Shown: piece by piece, positions 1 through 6,008 of the stretch
Layout: every line of letters begins with the position of its first letter
How positions within the stretch are numbered: position 1 is the first letter of the stretch
Assembly (NCBI GenBank): GCA_028698395.1
Contig: JAQVDG010000107.1
Coordinates: 1-6,933 of the forward strand
DNA: 6,933 nt
Direction of reading: 5' to 3'
Source of the DNA: Weeksellaceae bacterium
GTDB taxonomy: Bacteria > Bacteroidota > Bacteroidia > Flavobacteriales > Weeksellaceae
The notes under the pieces: generated by a model
The model's database searches: none
What the model was told of the DNA's origin: nothing
The model's input: the letters and a program-made list of their open reading frames with translations, nothing else
Position numbers and translations under genes: made by a program

Positions 1-85
1 TCCGAACAATAATATGTTAAAGTTCTAAGAATATAGCATTAAATTTAAGGAATCAACTTACTTTTAAACTCTAAATAAACTAATT

Positions 86-802
86 ATGAAATCTGTTTTT
101 TCAAGTTTTTTATTGGTTATTTGTGTATTTTCTTGTGGACAAAGCCGAATTGTAGGTAATGGAAATATGGGTACAATTACCCGAAATATAAGTCCGGATT
201 TTCAGGGAATTCAGTCAAATGGTTCTTTTGATGTGGAAATTTATGATGGAAATCAAGACGGAAAAATCACAATTCAAGGTGAAACAAATATTATTGAACA
301 TATTAAAACGGAGGTTAAAAACGGGATTTTAATTATTAAATTTGAAGAGAATAAGAGTTATACAACAAGAAAGGATATAAAAGTAAAATTGAATTCCAAT
401 CAGTTGAGTTCTATCCAACTTTTTGGTTCAGGCGATATTGAAACCAAAGGAATTCAAACGGTAGATAAATTTACAGCTTCGGTTAACGGTTCGGGTGATA
501 TTGAAGCAAAAGTCAATGCAAATCAAGTTAATTTAGAAATTTCCGGTTCAGGCGATATTGAAATTTCCGGAAAAGCAAAAAATCTGGAAATTAATACGAG
601 AGGTTCCGGTGACGTGGAAGCTTTTAAATTAATTACTGAAAATGTAAATATCCAAAAATCGGGTTCCGGCGATTCTGAAGTGAATTGCAGTCAAATTCTA
701 AAAATAAATTCCAAAGGTTCCGGCGATGTTTACTACAAAGGAAATCCTACAAGCATTGAAAAAAATAGTACCGGTTCGGGAAAAGTGTATAAAAAGAACT
801 AA
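86..802 (+). CDS. Head-GIN domain (DUF2807) lipoprotein
   Basis: Predicted 238-residue exported lipoprotein. Residues 1-16 form a short hydrophobic signal peptide ending in a lipobox-like VFSC, so Cys17 is the likely lipidated residue. The next residues (GQSR) lack the acidic stretch typical of Bacteroidota surface-export signals, so a periplasm-facing anchor is more likely (inference). Residues about 31-100 match the start of the DUF2807/head-GIN family: an SFDVEI strand, then TEVKNGILIIKF. From residue 114 a GSGD motif recurs about every 19 residues (114, 135, 154, 173, 193, 211, and GSGK at 230), which fits stacked beta-solenoid rungs. The family is sometimes labelled a putative adhesin or autotransporter head, but no biochemical role is established and none is claimed here. 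The ATG at 86 is chosen because it gives a complete signal peptide; A/T-rich bases precede it, as is usual in this phylum. The gene stands alone on its strand and converges with recO. Confidence 0.9.
   Translation: MKSVFSSFLLVICVFSCGQSRIVGNGNMGTITRNISPDFQGIQSNGSFDVEIYDGNQDGKITIQGETNIIEHIKTEVKNGILIIKFEENKSYTTRKDIKVKLNSNQLSSIQLFGSGDIETKGIQTVDKFTASVNGSGDIEAKVNANQVNLEISGSGDIEISGKAKNLEINTRGSGDVEAFKLITENVNIQKSGSGDSEVNCSQILKINSKGSGDVYYKGNPTSIEKNSTGSGKVYKKN
425..784 (+). repeat. Degenerate GSGD-coding repeat, about 57 bp period
   Basis: Seven in-frame copies of a GSG(D/K) motif lie within the lipoprotein gene. The amino-acid spacings are 21, 19, 19, 20, 18 and 19. At DNA level the core is ggttc(a/c/g)gg(c/t)gat with synonymous variation, so the copies are old or selected at protein level, not recent tandem duplicates. 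Each unit probably makes one beta-solenoid rung with GSGD at the turn (inference). Confidence 0.85.
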
Positions 803-839
803 AAACTGACCTTTATAGATTTGTTTTTAAGAACTTTTT
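791..839. terminator. Possible bidirectional terminator between convergent genes
   Basis: An interrupted inverted repeat spans both stop codons of the convergent lipoprotein and recO genes. The inner arms are taaaaac (800-806) and gttttta (823-829), with a 16-base loop. The outer arms are aaaaag (791-796) and cttttt (834-839), separated from the inner stem by a small internal loop. A run of T lies beyond the inner stem on each strand. The arms are almost entirely A-T, so the hairpin would be weak. The position and symmetry suit a shared terminator, but the evidence is modest. Confidence 0.3.
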
Positions 840-1551
840 ACTCAAAAACAACGTTCAATACTTTTAAAGAATTTGGAAGTCGGAAATCAGAAATATGAAG
901 CTCATAATACTTTAATAATAAATTTAAAAGCAAATTTCTCTGTTTTTGGTTGAATTGAAGTGAGGTTTGGTTAAAAAAATCAAGTTTGCTTAATTTGTTC
1001 CATAAAAAAAACTCTTCCTCTGAAAGTGAAAAATTGACAGGAGGAGTTTTGGTAGAAATTCCTTCTTCTAAATTAAAATATGGAAGTTCGGAATTGAGTA
1101 AAGGATAAAAACCTAAGAATTGAGTCAGTTGAAATAAAAACCAAAGATGAAAATCGGCGATGATTGTTTCTTTTTTGTCGAATTCGAGAAAAGAAAACGA
1201 TAAAAATTTAAATAAATCCGGATTGGCTTCTTCTTCTTTTAAAACAGAGTTTAAAATTTCAGCCAAAAAAAATCCAATACTTATTTTTTCCGGATTTTGG
1301 TGAAAATTTTGATAATAATGGAGTTGTCGGATTTCTTTGAAATGAAGTAATTGACCACTTTTTTTGTCATCATAAACCAATTCCACGAAGTTCAAAGGAC
1401 TCAAAAGTGAGTTGATTTTATTTTTTTTTGAATAAACACCCTTTGCAATAAAAGAAGAAATTCCGCTGGATTGTGTGTAAAATCGGATGATTTTCCCAGT
1501 GTCGCCATAAGAGATAGAAGAAAGTACAATTGCTTGGTTCTTAATTAACAT
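838..1551 (-). CDS. recO: DNA repair protein RecO
   Basis: RecO, 237 residues, close to the usual family length (about 240). In the RecFOR pathway it binds single-stranded DNA and SSB and, with RecR, loads RecA at gaps and breaks in the cytoplasm. Residues 1-80 fit the N-terminal OB fold, opening with KNQAIVLSSISYGDTGKII and continuing with FIAKGVYSKK and PLNFVELVY. The helical C-terminal part carries family-typical LGFYP (146-150), FNLEEG (159-164) and LLLKYYELHI near the end. The protein has no cysteine at all, so the Cys4 zinc site known in some RecO proteins (for example Deinococcus) is absent. Its ATG shares one base with the porZ stop codon, so its translation is probably coupled to porZ. 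A run of nine A on the coding strand falls at codons 41-44. Confidence 0.93.
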   Translation of the reverse strand: MLIKNQAIVLSSISYGDTGKIIRFYTQSSGISSFIAKGVYSKKNKINSLLSPLNFVELVYDDKKSGQLLHFKEIRQLHYYQNFHQNPEKISIGFFLAEILNSVLKEEEANPDLFKFLSFSFLEFDKKETIIADFHLWFLFQLTQFLGFYPLLNSELPYFNLEEGISTKTPPVNFSLSEEEFFLWNKLSKLDFFNQTSLQFNQKQRNLLLNLLLKYYELHISDFRLPNSLKVLNVVFE

Positions 1552-1553
1552 TA
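1549..1553 (-). other. porZ stop / recO start overlap (TAATG)
   Basis: On the minus strand the porZ stop TAA and the recO start ATG share a single A, giving TAATG. No strong ribosome-binding site is visible just upstream within porZ, so recO translation is probably reinitiation by ribosomes finishing porZ (inference). This arrangement also fixes the recO start. Confidence 0.9.
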
Positions 1554-3821
1554 TCGGATAACAGCGATTTTTGTTTGTTTATTTTGTGAAGCATCTTGAT
1601 TGGTCATTAATACCAAATAAACCCCTGAAGCCACCGATTTTCCTTTTAAATTCCGAGTATTCCATTTTGCTACCCCACCTTTGGCTTTGGTTTGATAAAC
1701 TAAATTTCCGACTACATCCACAATACGAACATCAGCATCGATGGGAAGACCTTTTATGGTTACTTCTCCGGTAAATCCGGGACGAACCGGGTTGGGATAA
1801 GCATAAACATCACCAAAAGAATCTCCAACTTCTACAGCATCACTTCGGAAAGAAACCACTCCTTTATCGGTTGCAAAATAAATTACTCCGGAAGAATGGT
1901 CAATACTGATGCCGTTTACCTTATTGGACGGAAGAGGAGAATTAGCAGAAGTAAAGTGATAAATAGTTTCGGTTCCATCTTCTGATATACAATAAGCACC
2001 TGCGCTTTCTGTTCCAATCCATTTTTGATTTCCTCCATCTACTTCGATGGCATTAATTTGTATATCGGTTAAAAGAGCTTCCGGAATTCCATTTTGAATA
2101 ATGACGACCGGCTGCGTCTCAAATGAGCTTAATTTAACGGTTTCTAAAGGATTGTATAATGTTCTTAATCCTACTAAAGTTCCAATCCAAAGTGTTCCAT
2201 TTTTGTCAATTGCTACTGAAATAACTTCTCCCGAAGGTAATTTTCCACGATCATTGGAGGTATCAATAGTATAAACTTCCTGCATATCCGTAATTCTTAC
2301 TCCGGATGATACCCCGGTATCGTTTCTCGGAATTGCTAAAAATCCGTATCCGTTGTAAACTATAGGTTTTCTAGCTCCGGCATTAACCGTTGCCGCTACA
2401 ACATCAATAGATTCCCAATTTCCATCCGGACTTAATCGATGCATTAAAGTTCTTGAATTTGGATCGGCAGCTGTTTGGCTAATCCATAAATTTCCTTTTT
2501 CATCAAAACAACTTCCGGCTATTCTTTCTCGAAATTTTAAAGTACTATTATCTGAATTGTAATGTGCTACCATTTGTCCATTTTGAAATTTAAACATTCC
2601 AATATGAGGCTCCGGCACACCCCAACTTGTGTATTCATGCCAACTTGAAACATAGAATTCGTTGATGTTTTCCGGATTTACAGCCACGTCCACAATGTCT
2701 TTCGCGTTTAAAATTTGCTCGGAACTGTAGTGAATCCAATGCTCTCCATTAAAGTGAAAAAAACCATCTGCATTGGAAGAAGGAGCATTAAAGTTTGACA
2801 TTCCACCCGGAGAAATCCAGATTTGACCTTGTAGAGATGTAACTGCCCAAGATTTATTATTGTAAGGACCATCGGGTAGAATTTGTGTATTTCCGTCTAA
2901 TAAACCGTATAAATTTGATCCTCCGTACGTGGTATTTCCTACTTTAATCCCAGTATTTAAGGATTCTGAGAAACTTGCTATATTTACTAAATTAATGTTT
3001 TCATTATAATTTCTAACAGAAAGATCTTGAGTGATGCTCAGCGTATTTCCGTTGACACGCATATCTTTTAGTGGTTGGAGATTACCAAAGAAAGACCATT
3101 CTTCTCCATCAAAAACATAAACATTTGACCAAGATGAAGCGATTATTTTTCCATTAAATTCAACAATTTTTTGAAATTCTGTATCCGGAATCCCTTCTAC
3201 TTTTTCCCAAGCTGTAAAATTTGCAATAAAACCGTCTAAACTATGTTTATAAATCCCTTTGTCACTGGCAGCATAAATTACATCGTTTAAAATTGCAGAT
3301 TGTTTTACACCAAAATAAACGCTGGATTGGATAAAATAAACAGTTTCCATGAATTCAAAATTCACCAAATCAAACGTAACTAAGCCAAATTCTCCTGAAA
3401 TTACAGCCATTTCTCCATACGGAAAAATATGGTTAATTCGCTTATCTCCATAATAGGATTGATGCAGTGGAACCTCTAACATATTATGATTTTCTTCCGG
3501 TCCTAAAAAATCCAATTCTCCACTTTGGTAACCAACCATGAGCAATTCTAAATCTTTGTTATAATCAAAAGCACTTATGCCGACGTCGTTCAAATCATTA
3601 GTTTTTGATATTTTTTCAATTTCATACGTATTTGGGTCATACGAAAACAGACCATTTTCAGCACTACAAAATATAAATCCATTGACCTCTAACACATTAC
3701 TTATTTTGGAATAAGAAAAATAATCTTCCCAACGAGCATTGTTACTTTGTGCTTGAACAAAAAATACAGAAAGCAAAAAAAAGAAAATTTTTAAAAAAAT
3801 TGCAGTAAATAATCGGGACAT
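1551..3821 (-). CDS. porZ: T9SS attachment-complex protein PorZ
   Basis: Predicted 756-residue exported protein, near the length of Porphyromonas gingivalis PorZ (776). PorZ belongs to the outer-membrane PorU-PorV-PorQ-PorZ complex of the type IX secretion system; in P. gingivalis it binds anionic LPS and hands it to the sortase PorU. Residues 1-24 are a Sec signal peptide (long F/L/V core, then VQA before Gln25). The mature protein opens with WEDYFSYS, followed by propeller-blade repeats. Examples in the first half are GLFSYDPNT (57-65) and SDKGIYKHS (186-194); in the second half GNLWISQ (443-449), GTLWIGT (542-548), QKWIGTES (599-606) and YFATDKGVVSF (648-658). This fits two seven-bladed propellers. 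Residues about 673-756 form a Por-secretion C-terminal domain with AYPNPV (674-679), GVY (733-735) and basic end KIAVIR. In P. gingivalis this domain is not cleaved from PorZ. A 55-base gap follows the LOG gene; the porZ stop overlaps the recO start. The two-component-regulator propeller label often given to such repeats would be misleading, since no kinase or DNA-binding domain is present. Confidence 0.88.
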   Translation of the reverse strand: MSRLFTAIFLKIFFFLLSVFFVQAQSNNARWEDYFSYSKISNVLEVNGFIFCSAENGLFSYDPNTYEIEKISKTNDLNDVGISAFDYNKDLELLMVGYQSGELDFLGPEENHNMLEVPLHQSYYGDKRINHIFPYGEMAVISGEFGLVTFDLVNFEFMETVYFIQSSVYFGVKQSAILNDVIYAASDKGIYKHSLDGFIANFTAWEKVEGIPDTEFQKIVEFNGKIIASSWSNVYVFDGEEWSFFGNLQPLKDMRVNGNTLSITQDLSVRNYNENINLVNIASFSESLNTGIKVGNTTYGGSNLYGLLDGNTQILPDGPYNNKSWAVTSLQGQIWISPGGMSNFNAPSSNADGFFHFNGEHWIHYSSEQILNAKDIVDVAVNPENINEFYVSSWHEYTSWGVPEPHIGMFKFQNGQMVAHYNSDNSTLKFRERIAGSCFDEKGNLWISQTAADPNSRTLMHRLSPDGNWESIDVVAATVNAGARKPIVYNGYGFLAIPRNDTGVSSGVRITDMQEVYTIDTSNDRGKLPSGEVISVAIDKNGTLWIGTLVGLRTLYNPLETVKLSSFETQPVVIIQNGIPEALLTDIQINAIEVDGGNQKWIGTESAGAYCISEDGTETIYHFTSANSPLPSNKVNGISIDHSSGVIYFATDKGVVSFRSDAVEVGDSFGDVYAYPNPVRPGFTGEVTIKGLPIDADVRIVDVVGNLVYQTKAKGGVAKWNTRNLKGKSVASGVYLVLMTNQDASQNKQTKIAVIR

Positions 3822-3876
3822 AAAAGAAAATTAACTTATTTAAAATAACGGTTTTGTGCTAAAATTAGTGTAAATA

Positions 3877-4572
3877 TCAGAAATTTTGCTGAACTCGATA
3901 TTTGTCATAAAAAGCATTGATATGGCTGACAGCTTCTTCAGGTGTATCGACTAAACGATAAAGTTCAAAATCTTTTTCATTAATATTTCCGGCTTTTAAC
4001 ACTTTTCCTTTGAGCCATTCAATGAGCCCGGACCAATATTCCGTTCCGACTAAAATAATTGGAAAACGGCTGGTTTTATGAGTTTGAACCAAAGTTAAAG
4101 CTTCAAATACTTCATCCAAAGTTCCTAAACCACCCGGCAAAGCAATAAATCCTTGTGCATATTTGACGAACATAACTTTTCTCGCAAAAAAATAATCGAA
4201 ATTGATGCTATAATCATAATCGACATATTGATTCAAACCGGTTTCAAAAGGTAAAGTAATTCCTAAACCAACCGAGTTTCCTTTTCCTCGTTGAGCACCT
4301 TTATTGGCGGCTTCCATGATTCCGGGTCCCCCTCCCGTGATGACTCCAAATCCTGATTGAGTGAGCAAATAAGCTATTTCTTCTGCCATTTTATAATAAA
4401 CAGAATCCGGTTTTGTGCGAGCAGAACCAAAAACAGAAACACAGGGTCCGATTTTGGACATGGTTTCGTAACCCTTTACAAATTCAGCCATGATTTTGAA
4501 CAATGCCCAAGAATCATTGGATTTTATTTCGTTCCAGTTTTTTGGAATTAATTTTTCATTTTTTTTAGTCAT
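3877..4572 (-). CDS. LOG-family nucleoside 5'-monophosphate phosphoribohydrolase
   Basis: A 231-residue TIGR00730/LOG-family Rossmann-fold protein, predicted cytoplasmic. LOG enzymes split the N-glycosidic bond of nucleoside 5'-monophosphates (classically cytokinin ribotides, and AMP in several bacterial members), releasing the base and ribose 5-phosphate. Visible signatures in order are VSVFGSARTKP (45-55), GGGPGIMEAANKGA (80-93), FFARKVM (128-134), with Arg131 as the expected catalytic or phosphate-contacting Arg, and PGGLGTLDE (146-154), with Glu154 as the expected catalytic Glu of the PGGxGTxxE motif. All key residues are intact. The start is supported by family-like PKNW near residue 10 and ANDSW-like SNDSW. 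Older annotations as lysine decarboxylase are a known family misannotation. The natural substrate in this organism is unknown. It lies 13 bases after the exonuclease gene and is probably in the same transcript. A run of eight A lies at codons 2-5. Confidence 0.92.
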   Translation of the reverse strand: MTKKNEKLIPKNWNEIKSNDSWALFKIMAEFVKGYETMSKIGPCVSVFGSARTKPDSVYYKMAEEIAYLLTQSGFGVITGGGPGIMEAANKGAQRGKGNSVGLGITLPFETGLNQYVDYDYSINFDYFFARKVMFVKYAQGFIALPGGLGTLDEVFEALTLVQTHKTSRFPIILVGTEYWSGLIEWLKGKVLKAGNINEKDFELYRLVDTPEEAVSHINAFYDKYRVQQNF

Positions 4573-4617
4573 TTTTTTATTAAATTTAAAGAGGATTCAA
4601 TGGAATTAATTTTTCAT
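4543..4617 (-). repeat. 17-bp direct repeat across the exonuclease/LOG junction
   Basis: The 17 bases tggaattaatttttcat occur exactly twice, at 4543-4559 and 4601-4617, 58 bases apart start to start. Allowing one mismatch the match extends to 22 of 23 bases (4543-4565 and 4601-4623). Both copies are read in the same phase on the minus strand and encode EKLIP: near the C-terminus of the exonuclease (residues 441-445) and near the N-terminus of the LOG protein (residues 6-10). It could be a small slippage duplication or chance in AT-rich DNA. Confidence 0.8.
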
Positions 4618-5935
4618 ATTTTTCTGTAAACAAAAATCCCTGTATAACATTATTTAAATTAGGATGAGGTGCAACTTCGGTCATTCGTTCTTTGATTCTT
4701 TTTAAAGATTTGATTTGATGGTAGTAATTATAATATCCATAACCGATACAATTACCGTTTTCTATTAAAGTAAATGAAGACTCTCCTCTTTCTCTTCCTT
4801 TTCCAATAAGTAAAAAACTACGATTTTCAAGATTGATTTTCTTTAAAAATTTATCAAATCGGGCATTGTACTCTTCCGGAGCTTCAACTCCTTCGCAAGC
4901 TCCGTGGCACTCCCCTACTTCATAACTCAAACAAGCTTGATCTTCCGGAGCAAATCCGTTTAATTTTGGACATAACTCGTAGTCTTCAGTCATGAGTGAT
5001 AGTAGTTTTTGCCCCATTTTTAAATTCATAATTTGTAAAAACTCCTTTTCGTTACGGTCTTTTAATTTATGAATTTTCAAAGTTTTATATCCATTTTCAC
5101 AGTTTAAAAACATTCCATAACGTGGATTTAAACGATTTTTACTGAATAAGGGTGATAAACTTTTATTTTCGTTGACTTCTTTAATCCATGAGATTATTTC
5201 GTTTCCGGTTATTTCGTATTCGACACTTTCAAAATTCATCCGTATTTTATTGCCAGCAGAAGATTTAGAAGTTAATAACTTACGAACGCTTTGTGCAATG
5301 TTAGTAGAACGGGCTAAATAAATTACTTCTTTCTTTGAATTTAGAAAATAGAAAACACCGATGGAATTGGGTAAATCCTTAAAATAAACAGAGAATTTAT
5401 TCTGATAAAAAGGCTTTGTTTTTTTTGGAATAATTTTTTTGGAATCTTTTTCTAAGAGTAATTTAAATAGCTCAAGCGTTGCCAGAGCATCGCCGGAAGC
5501 CCGGTGGCGGTTTGTAACCGGAATTCCTAATTCTTTTGTGAGTTTCCCCAAAGAATGAGAAGAAGCATTGGGAAAAGAAATTTCACTAAGTGGTAAGGTA
5601 TCAATCGTTTCTCTGTAATAAGCATAGCCTAATTTTTTAAACTCTTGTTTTAACATCCGATAATCAAAATCAATGTTATGTCCGACTAAAATAGTGTGGT
5701 CTGTAATTTCAACAACTCTTTTGGCTATTTCATGAAATTTTGGTGCTGTTTTTACCATTTTTTGAGTAATTCCGGTTAACTTTTGAACGAATGGGTCGAT
5801 TTTTCGTTCCGGTTGTACCAAAGAAATGAATTGATCTACGATTTTTGTTCCGTTAAATTGATAAATTGCTATTTCTATAATGTCTTCTTCTCCTTTTTTT
5901 CCGCCTGTTGCTTCAATGTCTAATACTGCATACAT
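4586..5935 (-). CDS. DEDDh 3'-5' exonuclease fused to UvrC-like GIY-YIG region
   Basis: A 449-residue, predicted cytoplasmic DNA-processing protein with an architecture seen in Bacteroidota. Residues 1-165 are a DnaQ/epsilon-type exonuclease with a complete active site: DIEATGG gives Asp6 and Glu8, HNIDFD gives Asp91, and HRASGDA gives His144 and Asp149. A basic linker (about 165-185) leads to a GIY-YIG-like region (about 187-272): GVF at 193-195, YLA at 206-208, and Glu253 in the position of the metal-binding Glu. The nuclease Arg on the following helix appears replaced by Ser216, and the YIG glycine by Ala208, so this domain may be inactive. After it, Cys322, Cys335, Cys343 and Cys347 copy the four-Cys spacing of UvrC. 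The overall design suggests trimming of DNA 3' ends coupled to structure recognition, but the pathway is unknown. It is not the replicative epsilon subunit, given the extra domains, and not UvrC, since the C-terminal RNase H-like and HhH domains are absent. A candidate promoter lies just upstream; LOG follows after 13 bases. Confidence 0.88.
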   Translation of the reverse strand: MYAVLDIEATGGKKGEEDIIEIAIYQFNGTKIVDQFISLVQPERKIDPFVQKLTGITQKMVKTAPKFHEIAKRVVEITDHTILVGHNIDFDYRMLKQEFKKLGYAYYRETIDTLPLSEISFPNASSHSLGKLTKELGIPVTNRHRASGDALATLELFKLLLEKDSKKIIPKKTKPFYQNKFSVYFKDLPNSIGVFYFLNSKKEVIYLARSTNIAQSVRKLLTSKSSAGNKIRMNFESVEYEITGNEIISWIKEVNENKSLSPLFSKNRLNPRYGMFLNCENGYKTLKIHKLKDRNEKEFLQIMNLKMGQKLLSLMTEDYELCPKLNGFAPEDQACLSYEVGECHGACEGVEAPEEYNARFDKFLKKINLENRSFLLIGKGRERGESSFTLIENGNCIGYGYYNYYHQIKSLKRIKERMTEVAPHPNLNNVIQGFLFTEKYEKLIPLNPL

Positions 5936-5977
5936 CCGTTATTGAATTACAGAATTTAATTTAGTTAAATCCGGAGT

Positions 5978-6008
5978 CAAATATATAGTTTTTTAAGGTA
6001 ATTTAAAA
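5978..6008 (-). promoter_or_regulatory. Candidate Bacteroidota promoter for the exonuclease gene
   Basis: On the minus strand, TATATTTG (plus positions 5978-5985) matches the Bacteroidota -7 consensus TAnnTTTG exactly. TTTT at 6005-6008 lies 19 bases upstream, one base off the TTTG -33 element. The predicted transcript would start near 5971, giving a leader of about 35 bases before the ATG at 5935. The -33 part overlaps the last codons of the upstream gene. It could drive exonuclease, LOG, porZ and recO together (inference). Confidence 0.45.

Noticed and set aside
40..66. Possible promoter for the head-GIN lipoprotein (TAAATTTA at 40-47 or TACTTTTA at 59-66)
   Set aside because: Both miss the final G of TAnnTTTG and neither has a TTG or TTTG at the right distance upstream, so in AT-rich DNA they are not convincing. 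The promoter may lie left of the window.
1571..1774. 67-codon plus-strand open frame within porZ
   Set aside because: It lies wholly opposite the conserved C-terminal domain of PorZ, has no family resemblance, and is a shadow frame.
1551..3821. PorZ as a two-component sensor because of regulator-propeller-like repeats
   Set aside because: There is no membrane helix after the propellers and no histidine-kinase or DNA-binding domain; a Por-secretion C-terminal domain is present instead.
3836..3848. AT-only palindrome ttattt-a-aaataa upstream of porZ
   Set aside because: Only 6-base arms of A and T, expected by chance in an AT-rich gap; no evidence for an operator or terminator.
3859..3868. 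Near-match -7 box (TAATTTTA) for porZ on the minus strand
   Set aside because: It lacks the final G, and the only TTG-like upstream triplet (TTC) is about 23 bases away; too weak to call.
4357..4551. 64-codon plus-strand open frame within the LOG gene
   Set aside because: It is antisense to the conserved N-terminal half of the LOG protein and shows no recognisable motif.
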